A model generated the notes under the pieces. It had not been told where the DNA came from. It saw only the letters and a program-made list of their open reading frames with translations, and made no database searches. From Oscillospiraceae bacterium (lineage in GTDB: Bacteria; Bacillota; Clostridia; Oscillospirales; Oscillospiraceae), in the NCBI GenBank assembly GCA_017437095.1, contig JAFSBW010000043.1, positions 1-64,000 of the forward strand: DNA of 64,000 nucleotides. The letters run 5' to 3'. Position numbers and translations under genes: made by a program. The number at the start of each line of letters is the position of its first letter. Position 1 is the stretch's first letter. Positions 9,478 through 17,846 of the stretch are shown here, in pieces.

Positions 9478-10032
9478 TTAGATGGCCATCAATTCCTTTT
9501 CCTTTGCAGCAAGGGCTTCATCAACCTTCTTGATATACTTATCCAGAAGATCCTGCAGATCCTTCTCAGCCTTCTTCTGCTCGTCCTCAGTAATTTCAGA
9601 CTTCTTTTTAAGATTCTTGATATAATCCATACCGTCACGGCGGATATTGCGCATAGCCACCTTGCCTTCTTCGGCATACTTCTTAACCTGCTTGGTCAGA
9701 TCCTTACGGCGCTCCTCGGTAAGCTGGGGGAAAGTAAGACGGATCACGCGGCCATCGTTCTGGGGGTTGATGCCCAGATCGCTAACCTGAATGGCCTTCT
9801 GAATGTCTTTCAGCAGCTTGGCATCCCAGGGCTGGATCACCAGAGTGCGGGCATCCGGGGAAGAAATGGTAGCAACACCGTTCAGAGGAGTTTCAGAACC
9901 GTAGTACTCTACGGTAATGCGGTCAAGCACCTTAGCATTGGCACGGCCGGCGCGAACAGCGCCAAAGTTCTCTGCCAAAACATCAAGAGTCTTCTCCATC
10001 TTTCTGCTATAATTCTTAAAATCAACTGCCAT
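9478..10032 (-). CDS. frr: Ribosome recycling factor
   Basis: Splits post-termination ribosomes together with EF-G. 184 residues, the usual size. Visible are the conserved segment VRAGRANAKVLDRITVEYYG, the hinge region around TPLNGVATISSPDARTLVIQPWD, and the C-terminal helix pair rich in Lys and Glu. It is 13 bases after pyrH, the standard pyrH-frr order. AGGAGG precedes the ATG. Confidence 0.97.
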   Translation of the reverse strand: MAVDFKNYSRKMEKTLDVLAENFGAVRAGRANAKVLDRITVEYYGSETPLNGVATISSPDARTLVIQPWDAKLLKDIQKAIQVSDLGINPQNDGRVIRLTFPQLTEERRKDLTKQVKKYAEEGKVAMRNIRRDGMDYIKNLKKKSEITEDEQKKAEKDLQDLLDKYIKKVDEALAAKEKELMAI

Positions 10033-10045
10033 TTTAAAAGCCTCC

Positions 10046-10768
10046 TTAAAAATTGTTTTTCACAGTAGTGCCGATCTGCTCGCCGCAGACAACACGCATA
10101 ATGCTGTTTTCTTCATCCATGCCAAAGCAGACCATCGTCATATCGTTATCCATAGCCAGCGCCATTGCGGTAATGTCGGTAGCTTTCAGATTCTTAGCCA
10201 GGGCCTCAGCATAAGTAAGCTGGGTATAGCGAACAGCATTGGGGTCCTTTTCCGGGTCTGCAGAGTAGATAGCATCTACATTCTTTGCCATAAGAACGGC
10301 ATCCGCTTCGATCTCAACGCCGCGAAGCACGGCGCCGGTATCCGTGGAGAAATAAGGGTTGCCGGTGCCGGCGGCAAACAGCACTACCTTGCCTTCATTC
10401 AAATACCGCTCAGCAAGATCCCGGGTATAATACTCAGCAAACTTGTTCATTTCCACTGCGGAAAGAACGCGGGCTTCCACGCCGTTCTTTTCCAGAGCAT
10501 CCGCAACGGCAATGGCATTCATAACAGTACCCAGCATGCCCATAGCATCCGCATGAGAGCGCTGCATCTTGTCTGCGCCGTCTTTCACGCCGCGCCAGAA
10601 GTTGCCTGCTCCTATCACCAGGCCAACCTGTACGCCCATCTGATTGCATTGGCGAATAGACTGGCAAACAGAATTGATCACGTTAAAATCCAGACCTCTG
10701 CGGGCATCGCCTGCAAGAGCTTCGCCGCTTACTTTCAGCAGGATTCTCTTATACTTGATAGTGTTCAA
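10046..10768 (-). CDS. pyrH: UMP kinase
   Basis: Amino-acid-kinase-fold enzyme that phosphorylates UMP to UDP. About 240 residues. Visible are YKRILLKVSGEALAG at the start, VGLVIGAGNFWRG, and the nucleotide region VLMAKNVDAIYSADPEKDP. The start is probably the TTG at 10768, 9 bases after AGAGGA; a GTG three codons earlier touches the ribosome site. It is the first gene of the block and has its own promoter at 10796-10824. rpsB and tsf, which usually precede pyrH, are not here. Confidence 0.95.
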   Translation of the reverse strand: MNTIKYKRILLKVSGEALAGDARRGLDFNVINSVCQSIRQCNQMGVQVGLVIGAGNFWRGVKDGADKMQRSHADAMGMLGTVMNAIAVADALEKNGVEARVLSAVEMNKFAEYYTRDLAERYLNEGKVVLFAAGTGNPYFSTDTGAVLRGVEIEADAVLMAKNVDAIYSADPEKDPNAVRYTQLTYAEALAKNLKATDITAMALAMDNDMTMVCFGMDEENSIMRVVCGEQIGTTVKNNF

Positions 10769-10795
10769 GTGTATCACTCCTCTCTTTTGCTTCCT

Positions 10796-10824
10796 ATTTT
10801 AATATAATTCCGGCAAATTGACAA
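10796..10824 (-). promoter_or_regulatory. Housekeeping promoter for the pyrH-polC block
   Basis: On the minus strand TTGTCA and TAAAAT are separated by 17 bp, ending about 28 bases before the pyrH start. Confidence 0.65.
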
Positions 10825-10915
10825 CCTAAATTTGCATTTTTTATGAAAATGTTTTGTGAATTTTTGTAATTACCCTTGTTTTTCGTAAAAATTATTCCCG
10901 CACTAAGAAAACCAG

Positions 10916-10944
10916 TTGAAAAAACATAGGGATTCGGTTATAAT
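10916..10944 (+). promoter_or_regulatory. Housekeeping promoter for glnS
   Basis: TTGAAA and TATAAT with a 17-bp spacer, 33 bases before the glnS start. A TTAACAAA stretch lies just downstream and the ribosome site is AGAGAGG. It diverges from the pyrH promoter. Confidence 0.8.
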
Positions 10945-10977
10945 TATGGAAATGTTAACAAAAGAGAGGTTAGTTTT

Positions 10978-12657
10978 ATGGCTGAAATTACCGAAAGCAA
11001 AAATTTCATCCACGCTTTTATAGAAGAAGATATTGCAGAAGGCGGCCGTTATGCCGGTCAGACTGTGCATACCCGTTTTCCGCCTGAGCCAAACGGCTAC
11101 CTCCATATCGGCCACTGCAAGGCTTTGATCATTGATTTTGGCACTGCTGAAAAGTTTGGCGGCCTTTGCAACCTGCGTATGGACGATACCAACCCCACCA
11201 AGGAAGATGTGGAGTTTGTAGAAGCCATCAAAGAGGATATCCACTGGCTCGGCTTTGACTGGGGCGACCGTTTTTACTACGGCTCTGACTATTTTGAGAA
11301 GGACTACGAATACGCTGTAGAGCTGATCAAAAAAGGCCTTGCCTATGTATGCGAGCTGACCCCGGAACAGTTTAAAGAGTTCCGCGGTGACCTGAATACC
11401 CCTGCCCAGTCCCCTTACCGTGACCGTCCTATTGAGGAAAGCCTGGATCTGTTTGCCCGGATGCGCGCCGGCGAATTTGAGGACAACAAGTATACCCTGC
11501 GCGCCAAGATCGACCTAGCCTCCGGCAATTTCAATATGCGAGATCCTGTTATCTACCGTATCCGCCATATGCACCATCACCGCCAGGGCGACAAGTGGTG
11601 CATCTACCCCATGTATGACTTTGCCCACCCCATCCAGGATGCTCTGGAAGGCATTACCCACAGCCTTTGCTCCCTGGAGTTCGAAAACCATCGGCCGCTT
11701 TACAACTGGGTGGTAGAAAATGTTTCCGTTCCCCATCAGCCCCGGCAGATCGAGTTTGCCCGCCTGGGTATCGACCATACTGTGCTTAGTAAGCGCAAGC
11801 TGAGAGCCTTGGTGGAAAACGGCTATGTTTCCGGCTGGGATGATCCCAGAATGCCTACTTTGTGCGGCCTGCGCCGCCGTGGCTATACCCCTGCCGCCAT
11901 CCGTAATTTCTGCGACCGGGTAGGCGTAGCCAAGAGCCCCAATACCATTGAGTATGCTTTCCTGGAGTATTGCCTGCGGGAAGACTTGAACGATACCGCT
12001 CAGCGGGTTATGGCTGTGCTGAAGCCCGTAAAGCTGACCATTACCAACTATCCCGAAGGCCAGAGCGAAAGCTTTGAGGTTGAGAACAACCCCAACCACC
12101 CCGAAGACGGCACTCGCACCGTTACCTTCTCCCGGGATCTTTGGATCGAAGCGGATGATTTTCTGGCTGAGCCCGTTCCCAAGTATAAGCGGCTGTTCCC
12201 CAATGGGCCGGAATGCCGCCTGAAGGGCGCTTATGTGATCAAATGCACCGGCTGTATTACCGACGAAAACGGCAATGTTACCGAAGTTCTTGCCACCTAC
12301 GATCCTGAATCCAAGGGCGGCGACCCTGCCGACGGCCGCAAGATCAAGGGAGCGACCATCCATTGGGTAGATGCCAACAACTGCTGCGATGCGGAAGTTC
12401 GCCAGTACAGCAACCTCTTTGACGATGCCGACCCCGATGCTGCCGGAAAGGATTTCCTTGCTTGCCTGAATCCTAACTCTCTGGAAGTGCTTACCGGCTG
12501 CAAGGTGGAAGCCAGCCTGAAAGAAGCAAAGGCCCCCAGTTCCTACCAGTTTATGCGCCTGGGTTACTTCTGCCCCGACAGCAGGGATTCTTCTCCCGAG
12601 CATTTGGTATTCAACCGCTCTGTCAGCCTGAAGGACAGCTTTAAGCCTGCCAAATAA
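10978..12657 (+). CDS. glnS: Glutaminyl-tRNA synthetase
   Basis: Class I synthetase that charges tRNA-Gln directly. 559 residues, normal for bacterial GlnRS. Visible are the ATP motif region PPEPNGYLHIGHCKAL (HIGH), the GlnRS/GluRS catalytic core, the second signature as VLSKRKL (KMSKS equivalent), and the C-terminal anticodon-binding beta-barrels (from about residue 345, with RVMAVLKPVKLTITNYPEG). The presence of KLRALVENGYVSGWDDPRMPT places it with GlnRS rather than GluRS. It is monocistronic or followed by the M48 gene. Many Firmicutes lack GlnRS, so this is probably an ancient acquisition. Confidence 0.97.
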   Translation: MAEITESKNFIHAFIEEDIAEGGRYAGQTVHTRFPPEPNGYLHIGHCKALIIDFGTAEKFGGLCNLRMDDTNPTKEDVEFVEAIKEDIHWLGFDWGDRFYYGSDYFEKDYEYAVELIKKGLAYVCELTPEQFKEFRGDLNTPAQSPYRDRPIEESLDLFARMRAGEFEDNKYTLRAKIDLASGNFNMRDPVIYRIRHMHHHRQGDKWCIYPMYDFAHPIQDALEGITHSLCSLEFENHRPLYNWVVENVSVPHQPRQIEFARLGIDHTVLSKRKLRALVENGYVSGWDDPRMPTLCGLRRRGYTPAAIRNFCDRVGVAKSPNTIEYAFLEYCLREDLNDTAQRVMAVLKPVKLTITNYPEGQSESFEVENNPNHPEDGTRTVTFSRDLWIEADDFLAEPVPKYKRLFPNGPECRLKGAYVIKCTGCITDENGNVTEVLATYDPESKGGDPADGRKIKGATIHWVDANNCCDAEVRQYSNLFDDADPDAAGKDFLACLNPNSLEVLTGCKVEASLKEAKAPSSYQFMRLGYFCPDSRDSSPEHLVFNRSVSLKDSFKPAK

Positions 12658-12661
12658 ACCT

Positions 12662-12690
12662 TCTGCCGGGGATAACGCCCCGGCAGTTTG
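12662..12690 (+). terminator. Hairpin after glnS
   Basis: CTGCCGGGG and CCCCGGCAG form a 9-bp GC-rich stem just after the glnS stop, followed only by TTTG. It is a weak terminator, so read-through into the M48 gene is possible. Confidence 0.5.
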
Positions 12691-12711
12691 CGTAGATAAG
12701 GAGATATGCTT

Positions 12712-13932
12712 ATGAATTGGAAACTTTTGATCCTGATCCTTGTTATCGTCGAATTTATTTATGAGCTGATTCTGGATATTATCCGCTACCGCTCTGCGAA
12801 TAATCCCACACCTGAAAATGTAGCGGATGTATTTGACAGCGAAACTTACCTTCGCTGGAAGCGATACAGCGCGGAAAACTGCAAACTTAGTATTCTTGCC
12901 AATATCCTTTCCACCGCTTTAATGCTTGCGCTTCTGGCAATAAATGCCCATGCGGCATTCGCAAAACTTTTCCCTACTGATGTTTTTTCTCAGTATTTCA
13001 GCGTAATTTTGTTGCACGCGATTCTCTCGACTGTCCTTGACACGGTTACAAAATATATTCGTGTTATGGTGATCGAAGAAAAATACGGCTTTAATCGCAC
13101 CACCGTGAAAACCTTTGTGTTGGATCAGATTCGCGGTTTGTGTCTGGAAATGTTCCTGACGATCGGGCTGGTTTCTCTTCTTTATCTGCTCCATTCCAGT
13201 ATGGGCGATTGGATGATCGTACTATTCGCCGCTGCTCTTTTCGCCATTGTTTTGCTGATTTCCTTCCTCTACCCTATTTTCAGCCGAATCGGCAATAAAT
13301 TTACCCCCCTGGAAGACGGTGAACTAAAGGATAAGCTGATGGCTCTTCTTACGAAGCATGGCTATCAGGTAAAAGCCATCGAAGTAATGGATGCTTCCCG
13401 CAGAACGACAAAACTGAACGCTTACTTTACCGGTTTTGGAAAAATGAAGACCATTGTTTTGTACGATAATCTGGTAAATGCCATGACCACCGATGAGATC
13501 TGCGGCGTATTCGCCCACGAAATGGGCCACGGATTACACAAGGATGTGCTGAAGCAGCAAACTATGAACTTTGGCAATATGCTGCTGATGGCGGTTGTAG
13601 TTTGGCTGGTCGTTCGCTATCCGATCCTGCATACGAGTTTTGGCTTTGCCGGGATTAACTACGGCTTTGCATATCTGCTCATGAGTATCGGCCTTAGCTT
13701 GGTTCAGCCGCTAACCGCAATGGCAATGAGCGCTTACAGCCGCCATGCGGAATACCGGGCAGACCGTCAGGGTGTTGCGGAAGGCTATGGCGAAGCTTTG
13801 ATAACCGCCTTAAAAAAGCTTGCCAAAGAAAACTTTGCCCACCTTGCCCCTTCTAAGATCTTGGTTGTCCTGGAATACAGCCATCCTCCCCTTAGCGAGC
13901 GCATCAGCGCTATTGAAAGGGCAATGAAATAA
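12712..13932 (+). CDS. M48 family membrane metalloprotease (Ste24-like)
   Basis: Zinc endopeptidase embedded in the membrane, resembling eukaryotic Ste24/CAAX protease 1 and its bacterial relatives. About 406 residues. An N-terminal helix and several further helices (about 55-200) precede the catalytic motif HEMGH (near 270) in GVFAHEMGHGLHKD. The third zinc ligand is probably the Glu in SRHAEYRADRQGV, and the end (SHPPLSERISAIE) is typical. I chose the ATG at 12712 because TAAGGAG lies 8 bases upstream; the ATG two codons earlier is too close. A role in membrane protein quality control is inferred from the family only. Confidence 0.88.
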   Translation: MNWKLLILILVIVEFIYELILDIIRYRSANNPTPENVADVFDSETYLRWKRYSAENCKLSILANILSTALMLALLAINAHAAFAKLFPTDVFSQYFSVILLHAILSTVLDTVTKYIRVMVIEEKYGFNRTTVKTFVLDQIRGLCLEMFLTIGLVSLLYLLHSSMGDWMIVLFAAALFAIVLLISFLYPIFSRIGNKFTPLEDGELKDKLMALLTKHGYQVKAIEVMDASRRTTKLNAYFTGFGKMKTIVLYDNLVNAMTTDEICGVFAHEMGHGLHKDVLKQQTMNFGNMLLMAVVVWLVVRYPILHTSFGFAGINYGFAYLLMSIGLSLVQPLTAMAMSAYSRHAEYRADRQGVAEGYGEALITALKKLAKENFAHLAPSKILVVLEYSHPPLSERISAIERAMK

Positions 13933-13937
13933 TAATT

Positions 13938-13964
13938 CCCCGGTTTTCTTCACGAAAACCGGGG
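13938..13964. terminator. Bidirectional terminator between the M48 gene and rex
   Basis: CCCCGGTTTT and AAAACCGGGG pair across a 7-base loop between two convergent genes, with A/T-rich sequence on both sides. Confidence 0.75.
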
Positions 13965-13971
13965 ATAATCA

Positions 13972-14610
13972 TTATTTCTTTTCCTTCATCTGTGCCTGCA
14001 GGTGCATAGAAAGCACTGCCAGAGAGGTAGCCATATTTTCATTCTGCACAAGAATATTATCCGGCACATCCAGGTGGACCGGGGCAAAATTCCAAACCGC
14101 CTTGATGCCGCATTTGATCAGCCGGTTGCAAACCTCCTGGGCATGGGCAGCAGGAACGGTTATGATACCCATGATTACCTTGTTTTCCTTGCAGAAGCTT
14201 TCCAGCATATCCATATGGAAAATAGGCTTGCCTTCCTCGGTTTTATTCGCCTTGGGGGCAATATCAAAAGCTGCCAGAATATTCAAGCCGTATTCGCTAA
14301 AGCCAACATAGTCCAGCAGCGCCTGGCCCAGCTTACCGGCACCAATCATTACCGCATCGGTAGTATTGTCATAGCCCAAAAACTGCTCAATATCCTCGAT
14401 CAGGGTCTCGCGCAGATAACCGATTTTGGGGCGGCCTCCATCGGATACCATAGCCAGGTCCTTTCTCACCTGCACCTCACCCATACCCAACGCATTGGCA
14501 AGCGCGGTAGCGGAAATATAGGGAGAGCCGGTATTCGGCATAGCCTTTAAATAGGCAACATAGCCGGGAAGCCGCTTAAGAACAGATTTGGAGATTTCTT
14601 TCTTGACCAT
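13972..14610 (-). CDS. rex: Redox-sensing transcriptional repressor Rex
   Basis: Dimeric repressor that senses the NADH/NAD+ ratio and controls fermentation genes. 212 residues. The N-terminal winged helix includes RLPGYVAYLKAM and the recognition region NALGMGEVQVRKDLAMVSDGGRPKIGY. A Rossmann domain follows with the dinucleotide motif MIGAGKLGQAL near residue 92. The C-terminal helix swaps between subunits in known Rex proteins. It has its own promoter and a leader with two 11-bp direct repeats (14636-14662). Confidence 0.95.
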   Translation of the reverse strand: MVKKEISKSVLKRLPGYVAYLKAMPNTGSPYISATALANALGMGEVQVRKDLAMVSDGGRPKIGYLRETLIEDIEQFLGYDNTTDAVMIGAGKLGQALLDYVGFSEYGLNILAAFDIAPKANKTEEGKPIFHMDMLESFCKENKVIMGIITVPAAHAQEVCNRLIKCGIKAVWNFAPVHLDVPDNILVQNENMATSLAVLSMHLQAQMKEKK

Positions 14611-14635
14611 GATGATCCCTCTGTTTCACCGGATT

Positions 14636-14700
14636 TATCGATACAAATCCATATCGATACAACTGCCACCGATTCTAACACAAATAATACCGTTTTGCAA
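14636..14700 (-). promoter_or_regulatory. rex promoter and leader direct repeats
   Basis: On the minus strand TTGCAA and TAGAAT are spaced 17 bp apart (14672-14700). Downstream, TTGTATCGATA occurs twice (14652-14662 and 14636-14646) with a 16-bp period, between the -10 and the rex ribosome site. The position suggests an operator, possibly autoregulatory, but it does not match the usual Rex palindrome. Confidence 0.6.
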
Positions 14701-14716
14701 GAATTTTTTCCCTTGG

Positions 14717-15412
14717 CTAAGCGCAGCTTGTTTGGCGAAGGATCTCCTTGCGCAAATGGCTCATGATCCGCTTTTCCAGCCGTGAAATATACGACTGGGA
14801 AATACCCATTTTGTTGGCAACTTCCTTTTGGGTAAGCTCCTTGCGGCCGCCTAGACCAAAGCGCATGCAGATGATCTCTTGTTCCCGCTGGGGAAGCTCT
14901 TTTACCGCCTGGCGAAGCAGGCATAGGTCTACATCATCCTCAAGAGGCTTTAGGATCATATCTTCCTCTGTGCCTAAAATATCTGATAATAGCAGCTCAT
15001 TGCCATCATAATCCATATTGATCGGCTCATCCAAAGAAACTTCCGTCTTCTGGTTGGAAATTTTTCGGATATGCATAAGAATTTCATTTTCAATACACCT
15101 GGATGCATAGGTAGCCAGTTTGATATTGCGGTCGCACCGATAAGTGTTGATCGCTTTGATCAAACCAATTGTGCCTATAGAGATCAGGTCTTCCAGGTTT
15201 ACTCCGGTGTTTTCGAAACGGCGGGCAATAAATACCACAAGGCGGAGATTTCTTTCGATCAATAGCTGGCGGGCTTGTTCATCCCCTTGCTCCAAAGCCT
15301 GCAGCGCCTTGACCTCTGCCTCCCCTTTTAGCGGAGCCGGCAGAACATCGCTGCCGCCGATGTAAAACACACCCTTGCAGAAATATTTTTTTACAAACGC
15401 AAATACCTTCAT
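14717..15412 (-). CDS. sigE: Sporulation sigma factor SigE (pro-sigma E)
   Basis: Mother-cell-specific sigma factor of early sporulation, made as an inactive precursor. 231 residues. The hydrophobic N-terminal pro-sequence (about 1-25) is followed by region 2 ([37 protein letters not shown]) and region 4 with the -35-binding helix ([23 protein letters not shown]). The start overlaps the spoIIGA stop by 4 bases, so the two are translationally coupled. In many Clostridia sigG follows; here the rex region follows. Confidence 0.95.
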   Translation of the reverse strand: MKVFAFVKKYFCKGVFYIGGSDVLPAPLKGEAEVKALQALEQGDEQARQLLIERNLRLVVFIARRFENTGVNLEDLISIGTIGLIKAINTYRCDRNIKLATYASRCIENEILMHIRKISNQKTEVSLDEPINMDYDGNELLLSDILGTEEDMILKPLEDDVDLCLLRQAVKELPQREQEIICMRFGLGGRKELTQKEVANKMGISQSYISRLEKRIMSHLRKEILRQTSCA

Positions 15413-16179
15413 AAATCTCCTCCTACCAATGCCTGAAATGCCCCTTCCTTGCCCAATCCTGCCGGCGCAAAAGCAACCAGCAGGTCTTTTTCTTTCCCCG
15501 CCAGCTTACAGCCCGGTAAAGCCATTGCCAAAAGCATACCGTTGTCCATACCTATGGAATGATAAGGTATCAACCGCAAGCCCATAATGGGGCTGCTTTC
15601 CAAAGTATCCAAAGGAGAAGAAAGCTGCGCTCTGGTAAGGCCGGTCAGTTCTGTGGCGGCTTTATGAGAAATGATCAAAACCGGCTCTCCGGTAACAGGA
15701 TCGCGCAGAGTATTTCCGGAATCTACCAGAGCTGTAAGATGTAAGCTACGGCCGCCGTAACATAATTCAACCGCAATATATCTTTGCGATGCGCCGTCGC
15801 GGAAACAAAAAACACAAATAAAAGCAATGACTACCCCTGCTAAAGAAAACGATAACAGCTCCTTTTCTTGCGCCAGGTTTTGAAATCCTTCTACTCCAAA
15901 ATTCAGCAGCAGAAACAGCATGATCTTCGGCAAGCATTTGCCGCTGCGCCAATATAGGGCTATGCCTACAACTGCCAGCAAACACCAGCGCAAACCGCTG
16001 CCGGAAATTGCCGCGCTCCATTGGAGCATGCATAGCGTGGCATAAAGCCCGATCACGCAAGCGCATATTGCCTTTTTCCACAATGGGGTTGCAAATCCGC
16101 TTATACGGTCTACTGCCATAAGCAGTATAAACTCTACGATTAAATTAAACACACCTGTTATGATCGCTAACTTTTCCAT
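15409..16179 (-). CDS. spoIIGA: Sigma-E processing peptidase SpoIIGA
   Basis: Membrane aspartic protease that removes the SigE pro-sequence after a signal from the forespore. 256 residues. About five hydrophobic helices occupy the N-terminal half (to roughly residue 125). A soluble domain follows with the catalytic aspartate motif [15 protein letters not shown] near residue 152, then a conserved LIPYHSIG. The overlap with sigE and the pairing of substrate with protease make the call strong despite the low conservation of this family. The 155 bases upstream, as far as the DUF951 terminator, hold no promoter I trust. Confidence 0.92.
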   Translation of the reverse strand: MEKLAIITGVFNLIVEFILLMAVDRISGFATPLWKKAICACVIGLYATLCMLQWSAAISGSGLRWCLLAVVGIALYWRSGKCLPKIMLFLLLNFGVEGFQNLAQEKELLSFSLAGVVIAFICVFCFRDGASQRYIAVELCYGGRSLHLTALVDSGNTLRDPVTGEPVLIISHKAATELTGLTRAQLSSPLDTLESSPIMGLRLIPYHSIGMDNGMLLAMALPGCKLAGKEKDLLVAFAPAGLGKEGAFQALVGGDL

Positions 16180-16331
16180 GCCCCCGCCTTTCTACGCAAC
16201 CGTTTGTCCCCCGCTGTGGTGAAAGTATACTACCGGCGGGATTAAAAGTGCGTCGCAGAGAGTAGGCCGTTAGCAACTATGATTTGTCACGGAACAACTG
16301 CCAACCGGCTTACACCCTCCAAGGGCGCAAA

Positions 16332-16361
16332 AATGCGGCAGCTGATACACTCAGCTGCCGC
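16332..16361 (-). terminator. Terminator overlapping the end of the DUF951 gene
   Basis: GCGGCAGCTGA and TCAGCTGCCGC form a perfect 11-bp stem with a 5-base loop (16335-16361), followed on the minus strand by ATTTTT. One arm carries the stop codon of the DUF951 gene. It probably ends the long pbp1A-to-DUF951 transcript. Confidence 0.8.
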
Positions 16362-16560
16362 TCGTTGCCGTCGATATGTCATTTTGGCGCTCTACAGAGC
16401 GGATATTCTTCTCCGCTTTCAGGCGGGGTAGCATTACTTCGTGGCCGCAGCCAAGACATTTCAGGCGAAAATCTGCCCCGGTACGCAATACTTTCCAGCG
16501 CTTGTCGCCGCAAGGGTGGGCTTTTTTCATATGTAGAACATCATTTAAGCGAATATCCAT
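16351..16560 (-). CDS. DUF951 family small zinc-ribbon-like protein
   Basis: A 69-residue protein of unknown function. It begins MDIRLNDVLHMKKAHPCG and contains CLGCGHEVMLPRLK, the hallmark of the DUF951 family, with three cysteines (one in HPCG, two in CLGCGH) that may bind a metal. The tail after about residue 58 is Ser/Thr-rich. It starts 2 bases after the rarA stop. Relatives often lie near genes of DNA replication or chromosome maintenance. Confidence 0.85.
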   Translation of the reverse strand: MDIRLNDVLHMKKAHPCGDKRWKVLRTGADFRLKCLGCGHEVMLPRLKAEKNIRSVERQNDISTATSGS

Positions 16561-16562
16561 GC

Positions 16563-17828
16563 TTAGCCCTCCTTTTTTATGGCATCCCAGTAAGCTTTTG
16601 CTGCCTGCTCTACTTTGTTAGGGCCGTATTCGTAATACTTGGTGCCTACCAATTCATTGGGCAAATACTGCTGCCGCACCCAATGGCTGGGGAAATCATG
16701 GGGATACAGATACCCCTGCTCCCGCTCCATGGTATAGCTGTCAGCATGCACATTTTGTAAATGCCGGGGGAAATCGCCGCTTTTGCCTTTCTTTACATCT
16801 GCCAGCGCAGAATCCAGAGCAATATGGCCGGAATTGCTTTTGGGCGAAGTAGCCATCAAAACTGCGGCATCCCCAAGAGGTATCCTTGCCTCCGGCATAC
16901 CCAACATCAGCGCCATATCCACGCAGGATTTTACAATAGGAATGATCAAAGGATAAGCAAGCCCCACATCCTCAGCCGCAATCACCATCAGGCGGCGGCA
17001 AGCAGACTGCATCTGCCCGGCTTCCAAAAGCCTTGCCAAGTAGTGAACTGCCGCATCCGGGTCGGATCCGCGGATGGATTTTTGCAAAGCAGAAAGCAGA
17101 TCGTAGTAGTTATCCCCATCCCGGTCTGCCCGCATGGCGCTTTTCTGGGTAACCTCTTTGGCATCCTTTAAAGTAATGGGCATTACGCCATCGGTGACAA
17201 CGCCTGCGGAAAACAAAACCTCTACCGCGTTAAGGGCTTTGCGAATATCGCCGCCGCATGCCCCGGCAATGTATTCCAGCGCACCTTCTTCGGCGCTGGC
17301 TGTAACGCCGTTACGCTCTTGCAGGTATTTTACTGCCCTTTGAATGGCTTGTAGGGCAGCCTGGCTGGATATCTGCTTAAATTCAAATACGGTAGACCGG
17401 CTCAGAATTGCGTTAAACACATAGAAATAGGGATTTTCCGTTGTAGAGGCAATGAGCGTAATTTTACCGTTTTCAATATGCTCCAGCAAGGATTGCTGCT
17501 GCTTTTTATTAAAAGATTGGATCTCATCCAGGTATAGCAGCACGCCGTTAGGCGCCATAAAGGTGTCCAGCTGAGCCACAATGTTTTTAATATCCGCTGT
17601 GGAAGCGGTTGTAGCATTCAGGGTAAAAAGGGTGCGGTTGGTCTGCTTTGCGATGATATTGGCAACTGTGGTCTTTCCCGTACCGCTGGGGCCGTAGAAG
17701 ATCATATTGGGAATGTTCCCGCTATCGATCAGGCGGCGCAGCACTGCCCCCTTGCCTAAAATATGCTCTTGGCCGTATACTTCATCTAAAGTAGTTGGCC
17801 GCAAAATATCTGCCAAAGGCTGGTACAT
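16563..17828 (-). CDS. rarA: Replication-associated recombination protein A (RarA/MgsA AAA+ ATPase)
   Basis: AAA+ ATPase related to clamp loaders that acts at stalled replication forks. 421 residues. It begins with the typical LADILRPTTLDEVYGQEHILG. Walker A is YGPSGTGKTT near residue 48, Walker B is LLYLDEIQSFNKKQQ near 99, and sensor 1 is IASTTENPYF. The C-terminal tetramerization region has DVGLAYPLIIPIVKSC and the ending YLPNELVGTKYYEYG. It follows clpE after 18 bases in the same run. Confidence 0.95.
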   Translation of the reverse strand: MYQPLADILRPTTLDEVYGQEHILGKGAVLRRLIDSGNIPNMIFYGPSGTGKTTVANIIAKQTNRTLFTLNATTASTADIKNIVAQLDTFMAPNGVLLYLDEIQSFNKKQQQSLLEHIENGKITLIASTTENPYFYVFNAILSRSTVFEFKQISSQAALQAIQRAVKYLQERNGVTASAEEGALEYIAGACGGDIRKALNAVEVLFSAGVVTDGVMPITLKDAKEVTQKSAMRADRDGDNYYDLLSALQKSIRGSDPDAAVHYLARLLEAGQMQSACRRLMVIAAEDVGLAYPLIIPIVKSCVDMALMLGMPEARIPLGDAAVLMATSPKSNSGHIALDSALADVKKGKSGDFPRHLQNVHADSYTMEREQGYLYPHDFPSHWVRQQYLPNELVGTKYYEYGPNKVEQAAKAYWDAIKKEG

Positions 17829-17846
17829 AAGCCGCCTCCTCTCTGA

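Noticed and set aside
11515..12603. 362-codon open frame antisense to glnS
   Set aside because: Codon-bias shadow; the glnS frame is complete.
16180..16334. Spo0A or SigH promoter before spoIIGA
   Set aside because: A TTTGTCAC stretch and a TATACT were noted, but spacing and flanks do not support a confident site.
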